Below, in pieces: positions 34,235 through 43,139 of a stretch of 64,000 bases of DNA. Where the stretch lies: positions 310,001 to 374,000 of the forward strand of contig NZ_JAUSST010000007.1 of the NCBI RefSeq assembly GCF_030812415.1, read 5' to 3'. The DNA is from Paenibacillus harenae (GTDB taxonomy: Bacteria; Bacillota; Bacilli; Paenibacillales; Paenibacillaceae). The notes under the pieces are model-generated. The model did not search any database. It was not told the origin of the DNA and saw only the letters and a list, made by a program, of their open reading frames with translations. Each line of letters opens with the position of its first letter. Within the stretch, counting starts at the first letter, position 1. The position numbers and the translations under genes were made by a program.

Positions 34235-35244
34235 ATCCCCATGCTCTTTCTATATTCATTCGGGGACATCCCCGTCACATTTTTGAACACCCGTATAAAA
34301 TACGGCTGGCTTGAAAATCCGACCTTTTCCGCGATCAGGTAGATTTTATCGTTTGAGTTCCGCAGCCATTCCTTCGCCTTCTCAACCCGCACCTGGTTAA
34401 TATAAGCAATGAGCGACTCTCCGGTATACCTCTTAAAGAGAGAACTGAAATGGGAGATGCTTAAACCCGTATACTCCGCCATTTGCGTCAGTGTAAGATC
34501 GTCCTGGTAATGTTCATGAATGAAATCGCATGCCGATTTAATGATTTGTTTGAATTCCTTTTTATTGCGTTCTGGGTGAAGAAACCAGGATTCCGCCAAC
34601 TTGCCCAGATGCTGCCGAATTTCCGGATCCGAAGCCCCGCTGAAGTGAGTCATCAAGGAATGTTCCGCTTCGATGCTGTTCAACAGGGAGCTGATCTTTG
34701 ATTCCACAATCCGGAGCAAGCTCAAATAAGCGCCGTAGTTTACATGTTTGATCGTGTGGATATTGTCAACAATTTGGTACAGGCGTTTCATGCCCCCTGC
34801 CGGGTCAATATCGTTGATCGTATCGAAAAACGTCTGGATTTTAATCAAATAATGGTTCATTTTCTCGATTTCCGTCAATTTCCCCATCACTTCGAACAGA
34901 ACGTCCTGAAGTTCTTCCCGTTTCACAGGCTTAAGCAGATATTTACTTACCCCGTAACTGATTGCTTTTTGCGCGTATTGAAAACTTTCATATCCGCTGA
35001 TGATAATGACCGCCATCGGGATTTTATTCTCCGAAATGTTCCGCACCAGTTCCAGACCGTCCATCACCGGCATCATAATATCCGTTATCAATACTGTCGG
35101 CCACAATTGCTGAATCATGTGCCATGCTTCTATGCCGTTCGTTGCGTCGCCCACGACTTTAATATCATGGCCGAGACCCTCTACCATCTCTACAATGGCC
35201 GCTCTGATCCAAGGCTCGTCTTCCGCCACCAATACCTTAAGCAT
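34231..35244 (-). CDS. AraC-type response regulator (YesN class)
   Basis: 337 residues: receiver domain with E8/D9 and phospho-acceptor D55 (ITDIMMPVMDG), K at LLKPV, a middle region of about 100 residues, and a C-terminal AraC double helix-turn-helix (LTQMAEYTGLSISHFSSLFKRYTG, then YLIAEKVGFSSQPYFIRVFKNVTG). The start is ATG 35244 with GGGAGGT. It overlaps the kinase start (ATGA). It probably activates the importer and hydrolase operon at 32315-24625. Confidence 0.93.
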   Translation of the reverse strand: MLKVLVAEDEPWIRAAIVEMVEGLGHDIKVVGDATNGIEAWHMIQQLWPTVLITDIMMPVMDGLELVRNISENKIPMAVIIISGYESFQYAQKAISYGVSKYLLKPVKREELQDVLFEVMGKLTEIEKMNHYLIKIQTFFDTINDIDPAGGMKRLYQIVDNIHTIKHVNYGAYLSLLRIVESKISSLLNSIEAEHSLMTHFSGASDPEIRQHLGKLAESWFLHPERNKKEFKQIIKSACDFIHEHYQDDLTLTQMAEYTGLSISHFSSLFKRYTGESLIAYINQVRVEKAKEWLRNSNDKIYLIAEKVGFSSQPYFIRVFKNVTGMSPNEYRKSMGI

Positions 35245-35574
35245 TTTAAAACCTCCCGCATCCTTTTCTAATAATCGAAACAAAAGGAGCCTCCGTCCGA
35301 AATGATGATGGCGGCTATAATAGGACAAGTTATTTCGCGGAACTCCATAATTCTTTTCACATCATTGCTTTTCGGGGAAATGGACTGATTCAATTGCGAA
35401 ATAACGCCTTTGATGTAACCGCTGTCATTTCTATACGACAATGATGGCACTGTAATCATTTGCAGCCATGATCGAAATCATAACCGTAAAAATTAATATA
35501 CCCAATAAAGATAACCGCAACAAGATGGGAAGTTTTTTTAACCTGAATTTCGAAAGTCCATATAAAATAAAAAA
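35245..35574. other. Non-coding stretch upstream of the response regulator
   Basis: A minus-strand open frame of 63 codons (35268-35459) has no ribosome site or recognisable family and looks spurious. The stretch presumably contains the promoter of the two-component genes, but no consensus -35/-10 pair stands out. Confidence 0.4.
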
Positions 35575-35575
35575 A

Positions 35576-35596
35576 CAGCTGTTCATAGGACAGCTG
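35576..35596 (-). terminator. Terminator-like hairpin
   Basis: CAGCTGT/ACAGCTG with a 7-base loop, followed on the minus strand by TTTTTTTATTTTA. No minus-strand gene ends just upstream of it, so it may insulate the regulator promoter or be left from a lost gene. Confidence 0.6.
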
Positions 35597-35642
35597 CTTA
35601 CATTACGTCAATCAAACTATACATTTCGTTAAGAATCCTGTA

Positions 35643-35850
35643 AAACGAAAATTCCATCTCGAAAGCGAATGCTACGCTGTATGATTTGCGTCAGCTCTTC
35701 AAGGACCTTGGCTGCATTAATGCAATCCACTTAGATGGCTCCGGTTCGGCGCGGATGCAAGTCTACGCGAATAATGCTACGATCAAAGATCGGGGTTCCG
35801 ATCCTGACCGTTATGCGTGGAACATGGTTCGACTCAACTCAACCACCTAA
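35643..35850 (+). pseudogene. 3' remnant of a phosphodiester glycosidase (NAGPA domain) gene
   Basis: The plus strand reads NATLYDLRQLFKDLGCINAI, then HLDGSGSARMQVYANNATIK, then YAWNMVRLNSTT and a stop at 35850. The LFKDLGCxNAIxLDGxGS motif is the C-terminal core of the NAGPA/phosphodiester glycosidase family, often attached to secreted SLH proteins. An in-frame stop closes the frame at about 35640 and the catalytic remainder is missing. It is followed by a terminator, consistent with a formerly real gene. Confidence 0.65.
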
Positions 35851-35855
35851 AATAG

Positions 35856-35888
35856 AGAAAAGCCAGCTGCAACCGCGCTGGCTTTTTC
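35856..35888. terminator. Bidirectional terminator
   Basis: AGAAAAGCCAGC pairs with GCTGGCTTTTTCT around a 9-base loop. It ends the glycosidase remnant on the plus strand and the small lipoprotein gene on the minus strand. Confidence 0.85.
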
Positions 35889-35891
35889 TCA

Positions 35892-36272
35892 TTATTTAAT
35901 GTTAATTTCAACTGCCTCAGTAAGATGATCGTTTGCAAAACGCCAAATAATTTCTGCACTTTTCCCTATTTCGATTGCCGAAATATCTGTCTTTTCCTTT
36001 TTATCACCTGATTGTTTGTAGATCGAGGTATTTTTTGTTATCGAGAACGTCCCGTTCACAGCTACACTTTTGTTCGACTCAGATTCCTGCTGCATGTCCG
36101 TTAATTTAACAATGTATTCCGACTTAACGCCTTCCACAGTTCCCCCCGTCTTTTCTACTACATCAATATCTCCATTTACTTTGTATGTTGCTGCATTCCG
36201 ATCTGCATTACTGCAACCTACGGCAAAGATGAGGGCGACGACGAAGATCGTAGGCAAAAGAAACTTTTTCAT
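35892..36272 (-). CDS. Small lipoprotein of unknown function
   Basis: 126 residues with a lipoprotein signal peptide (FAVGC, Cys about 20). The mature part has a TYKVNGDIDVVEKTGG motif followed by a Thr/Ser-rich beta-type domain (FSITKNTSIYKQSGDKKEKTDISAIEIGKSAEI). This resembles small bacillar lipoproteins with an OB-like 'TVxGxVxxV...TxI' fold, but I cannot name a family. AAGGAG precedes ATG 36272. Monocistronic; its terminator is the shared one at 35856. Confidence 0.75.
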   Translation of the reverse strand: MKKFLLPTIFVVALIFAVGCSNADRNAATYKVNGDIDVVEKTGGTVEGVKSEYIVKLTDMQQESESNKSVAVNGTFSITKNTSIYKQSGDKKEKTDISAIEIGKSAEIIWRFANDHLTEAVEINIK

Positions 36273-36495
36273 TCGAGCTCAACTCCTTAAGATTATTCGT
36301 CTTATCATTTCGGGGTGACTTTCGTATTAAGTAAGAACTTATCAGAAAGGAATTGCTACTTATGAGACAATATAATCATTATTCAACAGAACATGCAACT
36401 GCCTGTCAGCGATAAGAGGATAGAGAAAATCACTTATTCCATGGAGTAATCGCTCCAATACCCATTTTCGGAACCATTTTAATTCCCGACATCTA

Positions 36496-36526
36496 TGAAT
36501 AACAAATTTATAGTTGGTAAATGATA
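36496..36526 (+). promoter_or_regulatory. Candidate sigma-G promoter of the ger operon
   Basis: TGAATA (36496-36501), an 18-bp spacer, then AATGATA (36520-36526), 41 bases before the first ger start codon. This resembles the forespore sigma-G pattern (TGAATA...CATACTA). GerA-type operons are sigma-G-dependent in Bacillus. Confidence 0.5.
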
Positions 36527-36566
36527 CGCTCATGACTATTTTCATAAGCCGATAGGTGGTATACAC

Positions 36567-38039
36567 ATGCAAAGAACTTTCCACGACTCATTAAAAGAAA
36601 TATCCGGATCCGACGATTTTGCGCAAACCAGCGTGCATACGAAATGGAACTCTTTTTATTTGTCCTATTACAATACGCTCATTAGCAGAGAACAATTGCA
36701 TCACGAAATATTGACCTTTCTCAAAACTCCGGAGAGCAGTATTAATCATCTGCAGGAATTGCGCGCTCTAATCCCTATTGAGGATATACGGGTATCATCT
36801 GGAGCCGATGAAATAATGGAGCATTTAATGAACGGATCCGTCTTTATACAGTTGGACGAAAACTATAACGAAGGAATATTAATCAATATCGGTGATTTAA
36901 ACAGCGCCATTCGCAAAAATAACGATACCGAAAACGAATACAGCGTTGTCGGACCGAGAGTCGGGTTTGTCGAAGATATCGATACCAATCTGAAACTGAT
37001 TCGCAGAATCATCAAGTCGGATAAACTCAAATTTGAAGAAAGCACCGTCGGTTCCTTATCCAAAACTAGAGTCGCTATCGGTTACATTGACGGGATAACA
37101 AGCCCTCAACACGTTAACACCGTTAGACAAAGACTTTCTGATTTTGATTTCGACGTCATCTTCGATAGTTCTTTTATCGACCAAGTCATTACAGATAACT
37201 CCAATTCGCCTTTCCCTTTATTTATGACGTCCGAACGAGTCGACCGGATCAAATATGCTCTGATCTCCGGACAGCTTGTCATCGTATGCAACGGCTCTCC
37301 GTATGTATTAATCGGACCTGCAACGATCTTCGATTTTTTCATTTCTCCTGAAGATTATTATCTCCCGTGGGTTATTGGTTCCTTCTTTCGCCTCATCCGG
37401 TATTTCGGTGTTCTTTTTTCCATTATGGCAACCCCTATCTATGTAGCCGTAACTAGTTTCCACTATTCGGTCATCCCTAGGGAACTCATGGGTTCCATTA
37501 TCAACTCAAGAGTCGACGTACCCTTTATGCCCGTCGTGGAAGCCTTGTTTCTAGAAATAACGATCGAGCTTTTGCGCGAAGCAGGAGCCAGGCTCCCCAC
37601 GAAGGTGGGCCAAACGCTGGGTATCGTCGGCGGTATTGTTATCGGGCAAGCGGCGGTAGCTGCCGCCCTCACAAGCAATATTCTGCTCATTTTCGTTTCT
37701 CTATCCGCTCTTGCTTCATTTACGACTCCTATTTATAAAATGTCGAACACCATTCGTTTTTTACGGTTTCCGTTAATCGGCCTTGCCGCTCTATGGGGGG
37801 GACTTGGCATTATGATGGGGATTGTGCTTATTCTGGGACACCTCTTGAGACTAAAATCGTTAGGCAATCCCTATCTCGTCCCTATGTTCCCTTTCCGTTA
37901 CAAGGATTATCGAGACAGTTTCGTTCGCTCTTCCGTCGAATTCTCTTATTTACGCCCGGGGTACCTGCGTCCGCTCACGCAGAAACGGTACAACGTCCGT
38001 CCGAGAAAGGATAAAGGGGACAACTTTAACGAAGAATAG
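36567..38039 (+). CDS. Spore germination protein, GerA family (A subunit)
   Basis: 490 residues: a soluble N-terminal domain of about 260 residues (VVGPRVGFVEDIDTNLKLIRRII is the family hallmark at about 127-150), then four to five membrane helices (LPWVIGSFFRLIRYFGVLFS onward) and a short basic tail. It forms the pentameric A subunit of the nutrient-responsive spore germinant receptor in the inner spore membrane. First gene of an A-C-B operon behind a sigma-G-like promoter. The germinant is unknown. Confidence 0.93.
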   Translation: MQRTFHDSLKEISGSDDFAQTSVHTKWNSFYLSYYNTLISREQLHHEILTFLKTPESSINHLQELRALIPIEDIRVSSGADEIMEHLMNGSVFIQLDENYNEGILINIGDLNSAIRKNNDTENEYSVVGPRVGFVEDIDTNLKLIRRIIKSDKLKFEESTVGSLSKTRVAIGYIDGITSPQHVNTVRQRLSDFDFDVIFDSSFIDQVITDNSNSPFPLFMTSERVDRIKYALISGQLVIVCNGSPYVLIGPATIFDFFISPEDYYLPWVIGSFFRLIRYFGVLFSIMATPIYVAVTSFHYSVIPRELMGSIINSRVDVPFMPVVEALFLEITIELLREAGARLPTKVGQTLGIVGGIVIGQAAVAAALTSNILLIFVSLSALASFTTPIYKMSNTIRFLRFPLIGLAALWGGLGIMMGIVLILGHLLRLKSLGNPYLVPMFPFRYKDYRDSFVRSSVEFSYLRPGYLRPLTQKRYNVRPRKDKGDNFNEE

Positions 38040-38064
38040 AATCTTATACCCAGGAGAAGATACG

Positions 38065-39123
38065 ATGAAGATGATTGGTCTAAGCTTATCGCTGGCTCTC
38101 GTTCTATCGGGATGCGCCAAATTACAAATCATTGATGAAATAAAGATTGTGCAAAGTTTAGGATATGACATGGAAGGACAAGCCATAAAGGGCTTTGCAT
38201 CGTACCCGTTGTACAAAACTACGCATGGGGGCAGTCCGCTTTTATTAATGGCAGGACAATCGGACACGGTTCAAGGCATTACTGCGTCGTTCACGGCCCA
38301 ATCCCAGTTCCCGATCGCGCTTGGCCAGACCCGTACATTGGTATTAAGCAAAGACTTTGCAAAGCATAGACTATCGGAGCTTATCAATTCGCTTCTCCGC
38401 GATTCCGTGATGGGAAGCAATACTACCGTTGTTCTAACCAATCAAACTTCGAACAAGATACTCACGCATTCTTTGAAACAACCGCCTTATTATTTTTCGA
38501 ATTTAATTGAACAAAATATGAAGGACGGAAATACGCCGACAACAAATTTACACATATTGCTGAATCAATATTTTGGCGAAGGCCAAGATATCTTCTTGCC
38601 GATTGTAAATATAGACCCGGACGGACTATTGCATATGGATGGGGCAGGTATCTTTAAAAGAGAAAAATTCACGCTGCAGATCAACCGTCAAGAGGCTTTT
38701 TTTCTAAAGCTTCTGAAAGATAAAAACCTGACAGGGCAATTGGAGTTGACAACGGGCAAAAACGAACGCATTTTAATGAATTTGTTAAATGGAAAAAGGA
38801 ACATATCCCTCACGAATGAAAAGGCTGTTGTTTCTTTTGTTTTACATGCTCAGATCAAAGAATATCCGGCAACCGTAAACTTGATGGACAATAAAGAAAT
38901 GAGCGATCTGAAAAATCGAGTCGAAGATGAGTTTCAGCGGAAGATCGTTGCCGTAATCGAAAAATTCCAAATTCATAACGTCGACCCTGCCGGGTTTGGA
39001 GAATTGTACAGGGGAAAATTAAAAGAATGGAACGAAGAGGATTTTTATAGAGACACCTATCCAAAGCTTAATTTTATCATCCATACTGAAGTTATCTTTT
39101 CTCAATCAGGGGTGGGGACATAA
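38065..39123 (+). CDS. Ger(x)C family spore germination lipoprotein
   Basis: 352 residues with lipoprotein signal (LVLSGC, Cys about 17) and the GerAC opening EIKIVQSLGYD. Later GAGIFKREKF, the C-terminal region EDEFQRKIVAVIEKFQIHNVDPAGFGELYRGK and KLNFIIHTEVIF are typical. It is the membrane-anchored C subunit of the germinant receptor. AGGAGA precedes ATG 38065; the stop overlaps the next start (TAATG). Confidence 0.92.
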   Translation: MKMIGLSLSLALVLSGCAKLQIIDEIKIVQSLGYDMEGQAIKGFASYPLYKTTHGGSPLLLMAGQSDTVQGITASFTAQSQFPIALGQTRTLVLSKDFAKHRLSELINSLLRDSVMGSNTTVVLTNQTSNKILTHSLKQPPYYFSNLIEQNMKDGNTPTTNLHILLNQYFGEGQDIFLPIVNIDPDGLLHMDGAGIFKREKFTLQINRQEAFFLKLLKDKNLTGQLELTTGKNERILMNLLNGKRNISLTNEKAVVSFVLHAQIKEYPATVNLMDNKEMSDLKNRVEDEFQRKIVAVIEKFQIHNVDPAGFGELYRGKLKEWNEEDFYRDTYPKLNFIIHTEVIFSQSGVGT

Positions 39124-40223
39124 TGCACAGCGCAGTTAAAGAAAATTTCAAAATGTCCGGCTTTCTTGTATTTTTTCTCATTCATTCCACTCAAACGGGA
39201 ATCGGCATGCTCAGCTTTCAACGTCAGATTATTGAAAGCGCCGGACAAGATTCTTGGATTGCCGTCATTATCGCAGGTTTATGCTTACATATTGTATTAT
39301 GGATGATGGTTAAGATCCTGAATAATCCCTCCAAGGATATCATCGATATTCACCGTTTTTGCTTCGGCAGGTTATTTGGGAACGCTGTATCCCTATTGTT
39401 GATCGGATACTTCTTTATTATTGCGCTTACGGTCCTGCTGGCTTACATCAACATCCTTCGGGTATGGATTTTCCCCTCTTTAAAGACGTGGGAATTATCG
39501 CTTGCGCTGCTTATCATTTTATACTACTTAATAACCGGAGGTTTCAGAGTCCTGACGGGTTTTTGTTTTTTTAGCGTACTATTATCCACCGGGCTCATGT
39601 TCTCGTTATATTTTCCATTGCAATACGGGCAGTTAAGTTATTTCTTCCCTCTATTCAACCATTCTTTCTCAGACTTATTGAAGTCCTCGCAATCTTCGAG
39701 TGTTGTCTTTCTCGGTTTTGAATCATTGCTGTTGTATTTTCCATTTTTAAAGTCCCCGCAAACTAACATAAAATGGGCGCATTTCGCCCTGCTTTTTAGC
39801 ACAATCAAATATCTGGCGCTATTAATCGTTACCCTCCTTTATTTCAGCCAAGGACATCTGAGTCGAACTCTTTGGCCTACCTTAGAGATGATGAAAATCA
39901 TCGAAGTGCCATTTCTTGAGAGATTCGAATATCTGTTCATTTTTATTTGGCTCATGATCATCATCCCAACCGTTTGCATTCCATTATGGTGTTGCACAAG
40001 AATAACGAAAAGATTGTTTGCGTTAAAGCCACAGTTATTTTTGGTTGTCGTACTCGCGTTCCTTTTTATCGCGGCTCAACCATTTAACGATCAGACTAAA
40101 ATCTATGCTTTAAGCCGTTTCACTTCGCAAATTGGATTTTATTTCGTTATCGCTTATATCCCTCTGCTGTTTGTTCTTTATTTCGCGATAAAAAAAATGA
40201 AGGGTAAGCGGCTTGCACAGTGA
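39123..40223 (+). CDS. GerAB/ArcD/ProY family germination permease
   Basis: 366 residues with ten hydrophobic segments and the GerAB start FFLIHSTQTGIGMLSFQR. This family has an amino acid/polyamine transporter (APC) fold and carries the germinant-binding site of GerA receptors. ATG 39123 overlaps the preceding stop, so the three ger genes are coupled. A hairpin terminator follows at 40271. Confidence 0.92.
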   Translation: MHSAVKENFKMSGFLVFFLIHSTQTGIGMLSFQRQIIESAGQDSWIAVIIAGLCLHIVLWMMVKILNNPSKDIIDIHRFCFGRLFGNAVSLLLIGYFFIIALTVLLAYINILRVWIFPSLKTWELSLALLIILYYLITGGFRVLTGFCFFSVLLSTGLMFSLYFPLQYGQLSYFFPLFNHSFSDLLKSSQSSSVVFLGFESLLLYFPFLKSPQTNIKWAHFALLFSTIKYLALLIVTLLYFSQGHLSRTLWPTLEMMKIIEVPFLERFEYLFIFIWLMIIIPTVCIPLWCCTRITKRLFALKPQLFLVVVLAFLFIAAQPFNDQTKIYALSRFTSQIGFYFVIAYIPLLFVLYFAIKKMKGKRLAQ

Positions 40224-40270
40224 TTCATCCGAAATGATTCGTAACGACTTGAGCGAAACGGCTGCAGTTG

Positions 40271-40299
40271 GAAATGCCTCTAATTCTTTTAGGCATTTC
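40271..40299 (+). terminator. Terminator of the ger operon
   Basis: GAAATGCCT/AGGCATTTC, 9-bp stem with an 11-base loop, followed by ATATCTTCT. The T-run is modest. Confidence 0.65.
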
Positions 40300-40652
40300 A
40301 TATCTTCTAACCATTAGAAATTTCCCTTATTCAAGAGAATTTTTCCCGCTTCCATTACTTCAACTCTTTGCTAACTTAGTGTACTCAATCGGAACCCCGG
40401 ACAATTATTTTACCGATGTTGAACAAGGGGCCTTCTCTTCTGGGGCGTTCGTACCCGGCATTAAGTCTTCCCTATTCCGATGCCCACCGCTATCGGGTCC
40501 CCCTAATCGAAACATATTTTGCAAGTTTGTTTATGGAGGTAAAAATAAAAAAACAAAAACACTCCTGTTAAGCCGATCAAGCAAAATGGGCATCACCAAT
40601 CCACAATGGGCATAAGTTATGATATCTCAGCTTTCAAGAAGGACGGGATATC
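40300..40652. other. Intergenic region without a recognised gene
   Basis: The plus strand is open for a stretch but shows no family, ribosome site or codon bias. The only feature seen is a direct repeat AATGGGCAT just upstream of the SDR gene (near 40585 and 40606). The SDR promoter must lie here, without an obvious consensus. Confidence 0.4.
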
Positions 40653-41543
40653 ATGAAGCCCATTTACGGAAGTTATAACGAGTGTAAAACGATTCCGGTT
40701 TACTATCCGCCGCAGTATCAACCCCAGCAGCCCGGTATCGAATCCATCATGATTCCAAGACCCGTTTCCGAAAATCCCGCATATGCCGGAAGCGGAAAGC
40801 TGCGCGATAAAGTAGCGATTATAACGGGCGGAGACAGCGGGATTGGAAGAGCTGTGGCGTACGCGTTCGCCAAAGAAGGAGCGGACATCGTCGTCGTATA
40901 TTACAATGAACACGGGGATGCTCAGGAGACGTCGGCAAGGATCAATCAGTTGGGTCGAAGGTGCCTCACGCTCGCCGGAGATATCGGAGAAGAATCATTT
41001 TGCGGGCATGTGGTGGAAATGACGAACCGCACTTTCGGCCGAATCGACTGCCTGGTCAACAACGCGGCGGTGCAGTTTTATCAGGAGAGCATCGAAAACA
41101 TTACGCGCGAACAGCTGGAACGGACTTTTCGAACGAATATTTTTGCGATGTTCTATCTCACCAAAGCGGCTCTCCCTTACTTGAAACCGGGAAGTACGAT
41201 CATCAACACCTCTTCAGAAACCGCAAATATCGGATTTAAAGGGATGATCGACTATTCAACGACCAAAGGCGCGATTAACACGTTTACGCGTTCCTTGAGC
41301 GTGTCGCTGATCGACCGCGGAATCCGTGTAAATGCAGTTGCTCCGGGTAGAACGTGGACGCCTCTACAACCGGCATCGCTGCCTCCGCAGCTTTATATGT
41401 CGGCCGGTTTTGATCATCCTATGAGACGGGACGCCCAGCCTTGGGAGATTGCACCGGCGTACGTCTACCTAGCATCGGGCGATTCCACTTATGTGATGGG
41501 ACAGGTGATCCATGTGAACGGGGGATCGGTTTTCGGTCAATAA
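40653..41543 (+). CDS. SDR family oxidoreductase (YdaD/YhxC-like)
   Basis: 296 residues. A proline/tyrosine-rich N-terminal extension of about 50 residues (YYPPQYQPQQPG) precedes the SDR core: TGGDSGIGRAVA (about 60-71), NNAA, INTSSE with catalytic Ser, and YSTTK with catalytic Tyr/Lys. VNAVAPGRTWTPLQPASLP matches bacillar YdaD/YhxC-type stress dehydrogenases, which have the same N-terminal extension and are sigma-B-linked in B. subtilis. AAGGACGGG precedes ATG 40653; a terminator follows. Confidence 0.9.
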   Translation: MKPIYGSYNECKTIPVYYPPQYQPQQPGIESIMIPRPVSENPAYAGSGKLRDKVAIITGGDSGIGRAVAYAFAKEGADIVVVYYNEHGDAQETSARINQLGRRCLTLAGDIGEESFCGHVVEMTNRTFGRIDCLVNNAAVQFYQESIENITREQLERTFRTNIFAMFYLTKAALPYLKPGSTIINTSSETANIGFKGMIDYSTTKGAINTFTRSLSVSLIDRGIRVNAVAPGRTWTPLQPASLPPQLYMSAGFDHPMRRDAQPWEIAPAYVYLASGDSTYVMGQVIHVNGGSVFGQ

Positions 41544-41558
41544 CCGCTTCGGGGTTCC

Positions 41559-41588
41559 CGCCAACGTTTTAATGTTAAAATGTTGGCG
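41559..41588. terminator. Terminator between SDR and AraC genes
   Basis: CGCCAAC/GTTGGCG continued inward by TTTTAA/TTAAAA, a near-continuous 14-bp stem followed by TTTGG. It lies between the convergent SDR and AraC genes. Confidence 0.75.
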
Positions 41589-41675
41589 TTTGGAAACCTC
41601 CAAATATCCGCGCTTTTACATCGCAAAAATTATGCCAAGGGGGGAACTCAAGCCTATGCATCCGTATAATCTTAT

Positions 41676-42569
41676 CTATTCTGTTAATCTTAGCGGTTTT
41701 TTAAGCAGCGATGGAGAAATACCAAATCTCTCCTTAAACACTTTTGAAAAGTGAGATACATTTTCAAATCCCGTAGAAAAGCAGACATCAGTTACAGAGA
41801 GTGAAGTATGAGTCAGCAGCTCTTTTGCCTTATCCATCCTACGCTTACGTATATAGTATAAAGGAGAAGTATTATAAATTTCTTTAAACTCCCGCTTAAA
41901 GGTTGATAAGCTTCTTCCAGACAAATGGGCGAGATCATTTAAAGATACGGGATTAAATATGTTTTCTTCAATAACCTCCGTAATGCTTTTTCTTTCTTTC
42001 CGTTTCAATTGCAATAGCTGAAAATAAAAATTTTCATTTGTGTCTGCCACATCAAATAGCAATTCAAGCAGTTTAATCTTGATAAGCCCACTGCTTATTT
42101 CGTCAGGTTGTTTAAAATAAGGTTTTAGAGATTCAATATAACTAATAAGACGGTCATTTACTGATTTAACCGATACTGCAACAAGAGCCGCAGGATAGGA
42201 GGGCTTAAGATCGGCCATCTTGACAAACTCGTTAATTAAATCTTCCTTTAAAAAAAACATCATATAGTCGAGCAAATATTCCTCGTCCTTCTCCCCCGAC
42301 TTCTCATACTCGACAGTGATTGACTTCTGCAAGAGAACCATCTCATTCTTCTTTACCGTATATGACTGGTTCCCGTAGCGAACGGTATACTTACCTTTAA
42401 GTACAAACAAAAGCAAGTGGTCCTCAAGAAACATGCTTCCCGCGTTATTTTGTGTATGCGTACACGATTCTATGACAGATAACCCGTTCATTTCTAAAAT
42501 ACTCTGATGATATGGAGCAGTTGTCAATTCTAGAGGCACCTTTACAACCTTACTGGACCTTATGAGCAA
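41676..42569 (-). CDS. AraC family transcriptional regulator (copy 1)
   Basis: 297 residues: N-terminal cupin-like effector domain (HLLLFVLKGKYTVRYGNQSYTVKKNEMVLLQKS) and C-terminal AraC double helix-turn-helix (SLNDLAHLSGRSLSTFKREFKEIYN, VTDVCFSTGFENVSHFSKVFKERFG). It resembles ExsA/PchR-type regulators. It is clearly paralogous to the 45284 product, with matching blocks throughout. TTG 42569 is the start, behind AGGAGG. No target is obvious; the convergent neighbour is an SDR gene. Confidence 0.9.
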   Translation of the reverse strand: MLIRSSKVVKVPLELTTAPYHQSILEMNGLSVIESCTHTQNNAGSMFLEDHLLLFVLKGKYTVRYGNQSYTVKKNEMVLLQKSITVEYEKSGEKDEEYLLDYMMFFLKEDLINEFVKMADLKPSYPAALVAVSVKSVNDRLISYIESLKPYFKQPDEISSGLIKIKLLELLFDVADTNENFYFQLLQLKRKERKSITEVIEENIFNPVSLNDLAHLSGRSLSTFKREFKEIYNTSPLYYIRKRRMDKAKELLTHTSLSVTDVCFSTGFENVSHFSKVFKERFGISPSLLKKPLRLTE

Positions 42570-42858
42570 TATGATTCCTCCTTTCTATTTAAGATTTTCA
42601 TTTAATGTTCTAACAAATCTAAAACATGATACTTTACCGATATATCAATACCCGTAGATCGGTAATAGCTGCCCCCATAACGGACAATTATTGACGCATC
42701 CCTGAATTCGTTACCAGCGATCCGGGTTTTATTCTTTTACATTTATTATAACCTAAAGCGATGGATTTACCCGTCACCGCCGAGCCGCAGGAATCGAATT
42801 TTCATTCGATCGTCCAAAGGCGGCAATTCGGCTTGCCCAAGCGTCAACAACACCAAAA
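42570..42858. other. Intergenic region upstream of AraC copy 1
   Basis: Nothing recognisable is coded here in either direction. The AraC promoter is presumably within about 42600-42760. A strong hairpin follows at 42859 although no plus-strand gene precedes it, so a gene may have been lost. Confidence 0.35.
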
Positions 42859-42907
42859 ATAAAATAAGACGATCCTGAGAACGATGATCAGGATCGTCTA
42901 TTTTATT
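42859..42907. terminator. Strong bidirectional hairpin terminator
   Basis: GACGATCCTGA/TCAGGATCGTC (42868-42878 and 42888-42898) extended by AATAAAATA/TATTTTATT gives a 20-bp stem with a 9-base loop. No gene ends immediately upstream on either strand. Confidence 0.75.
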
Positions 42908-43139
42908 CCGGAGATTAATTCGAGAGTTCGATAAATTCTTTTCAGCATTTTATTTCTTAAGGATATGATGTATCTGATTCTTAGTTAGGAGTCACACTTT
43001 TGCAAGATTAATTTTCAGGCATGGGCTAAATGAACAATAAGTTAGAACTTTGTAGAAAAGCGAACCTCGTAAAATTTCGGTATAGTAAGCTTATCAATCG
43101 ACAAGAACAAACAAAAATAATAACTGGTGGTGACTCACT

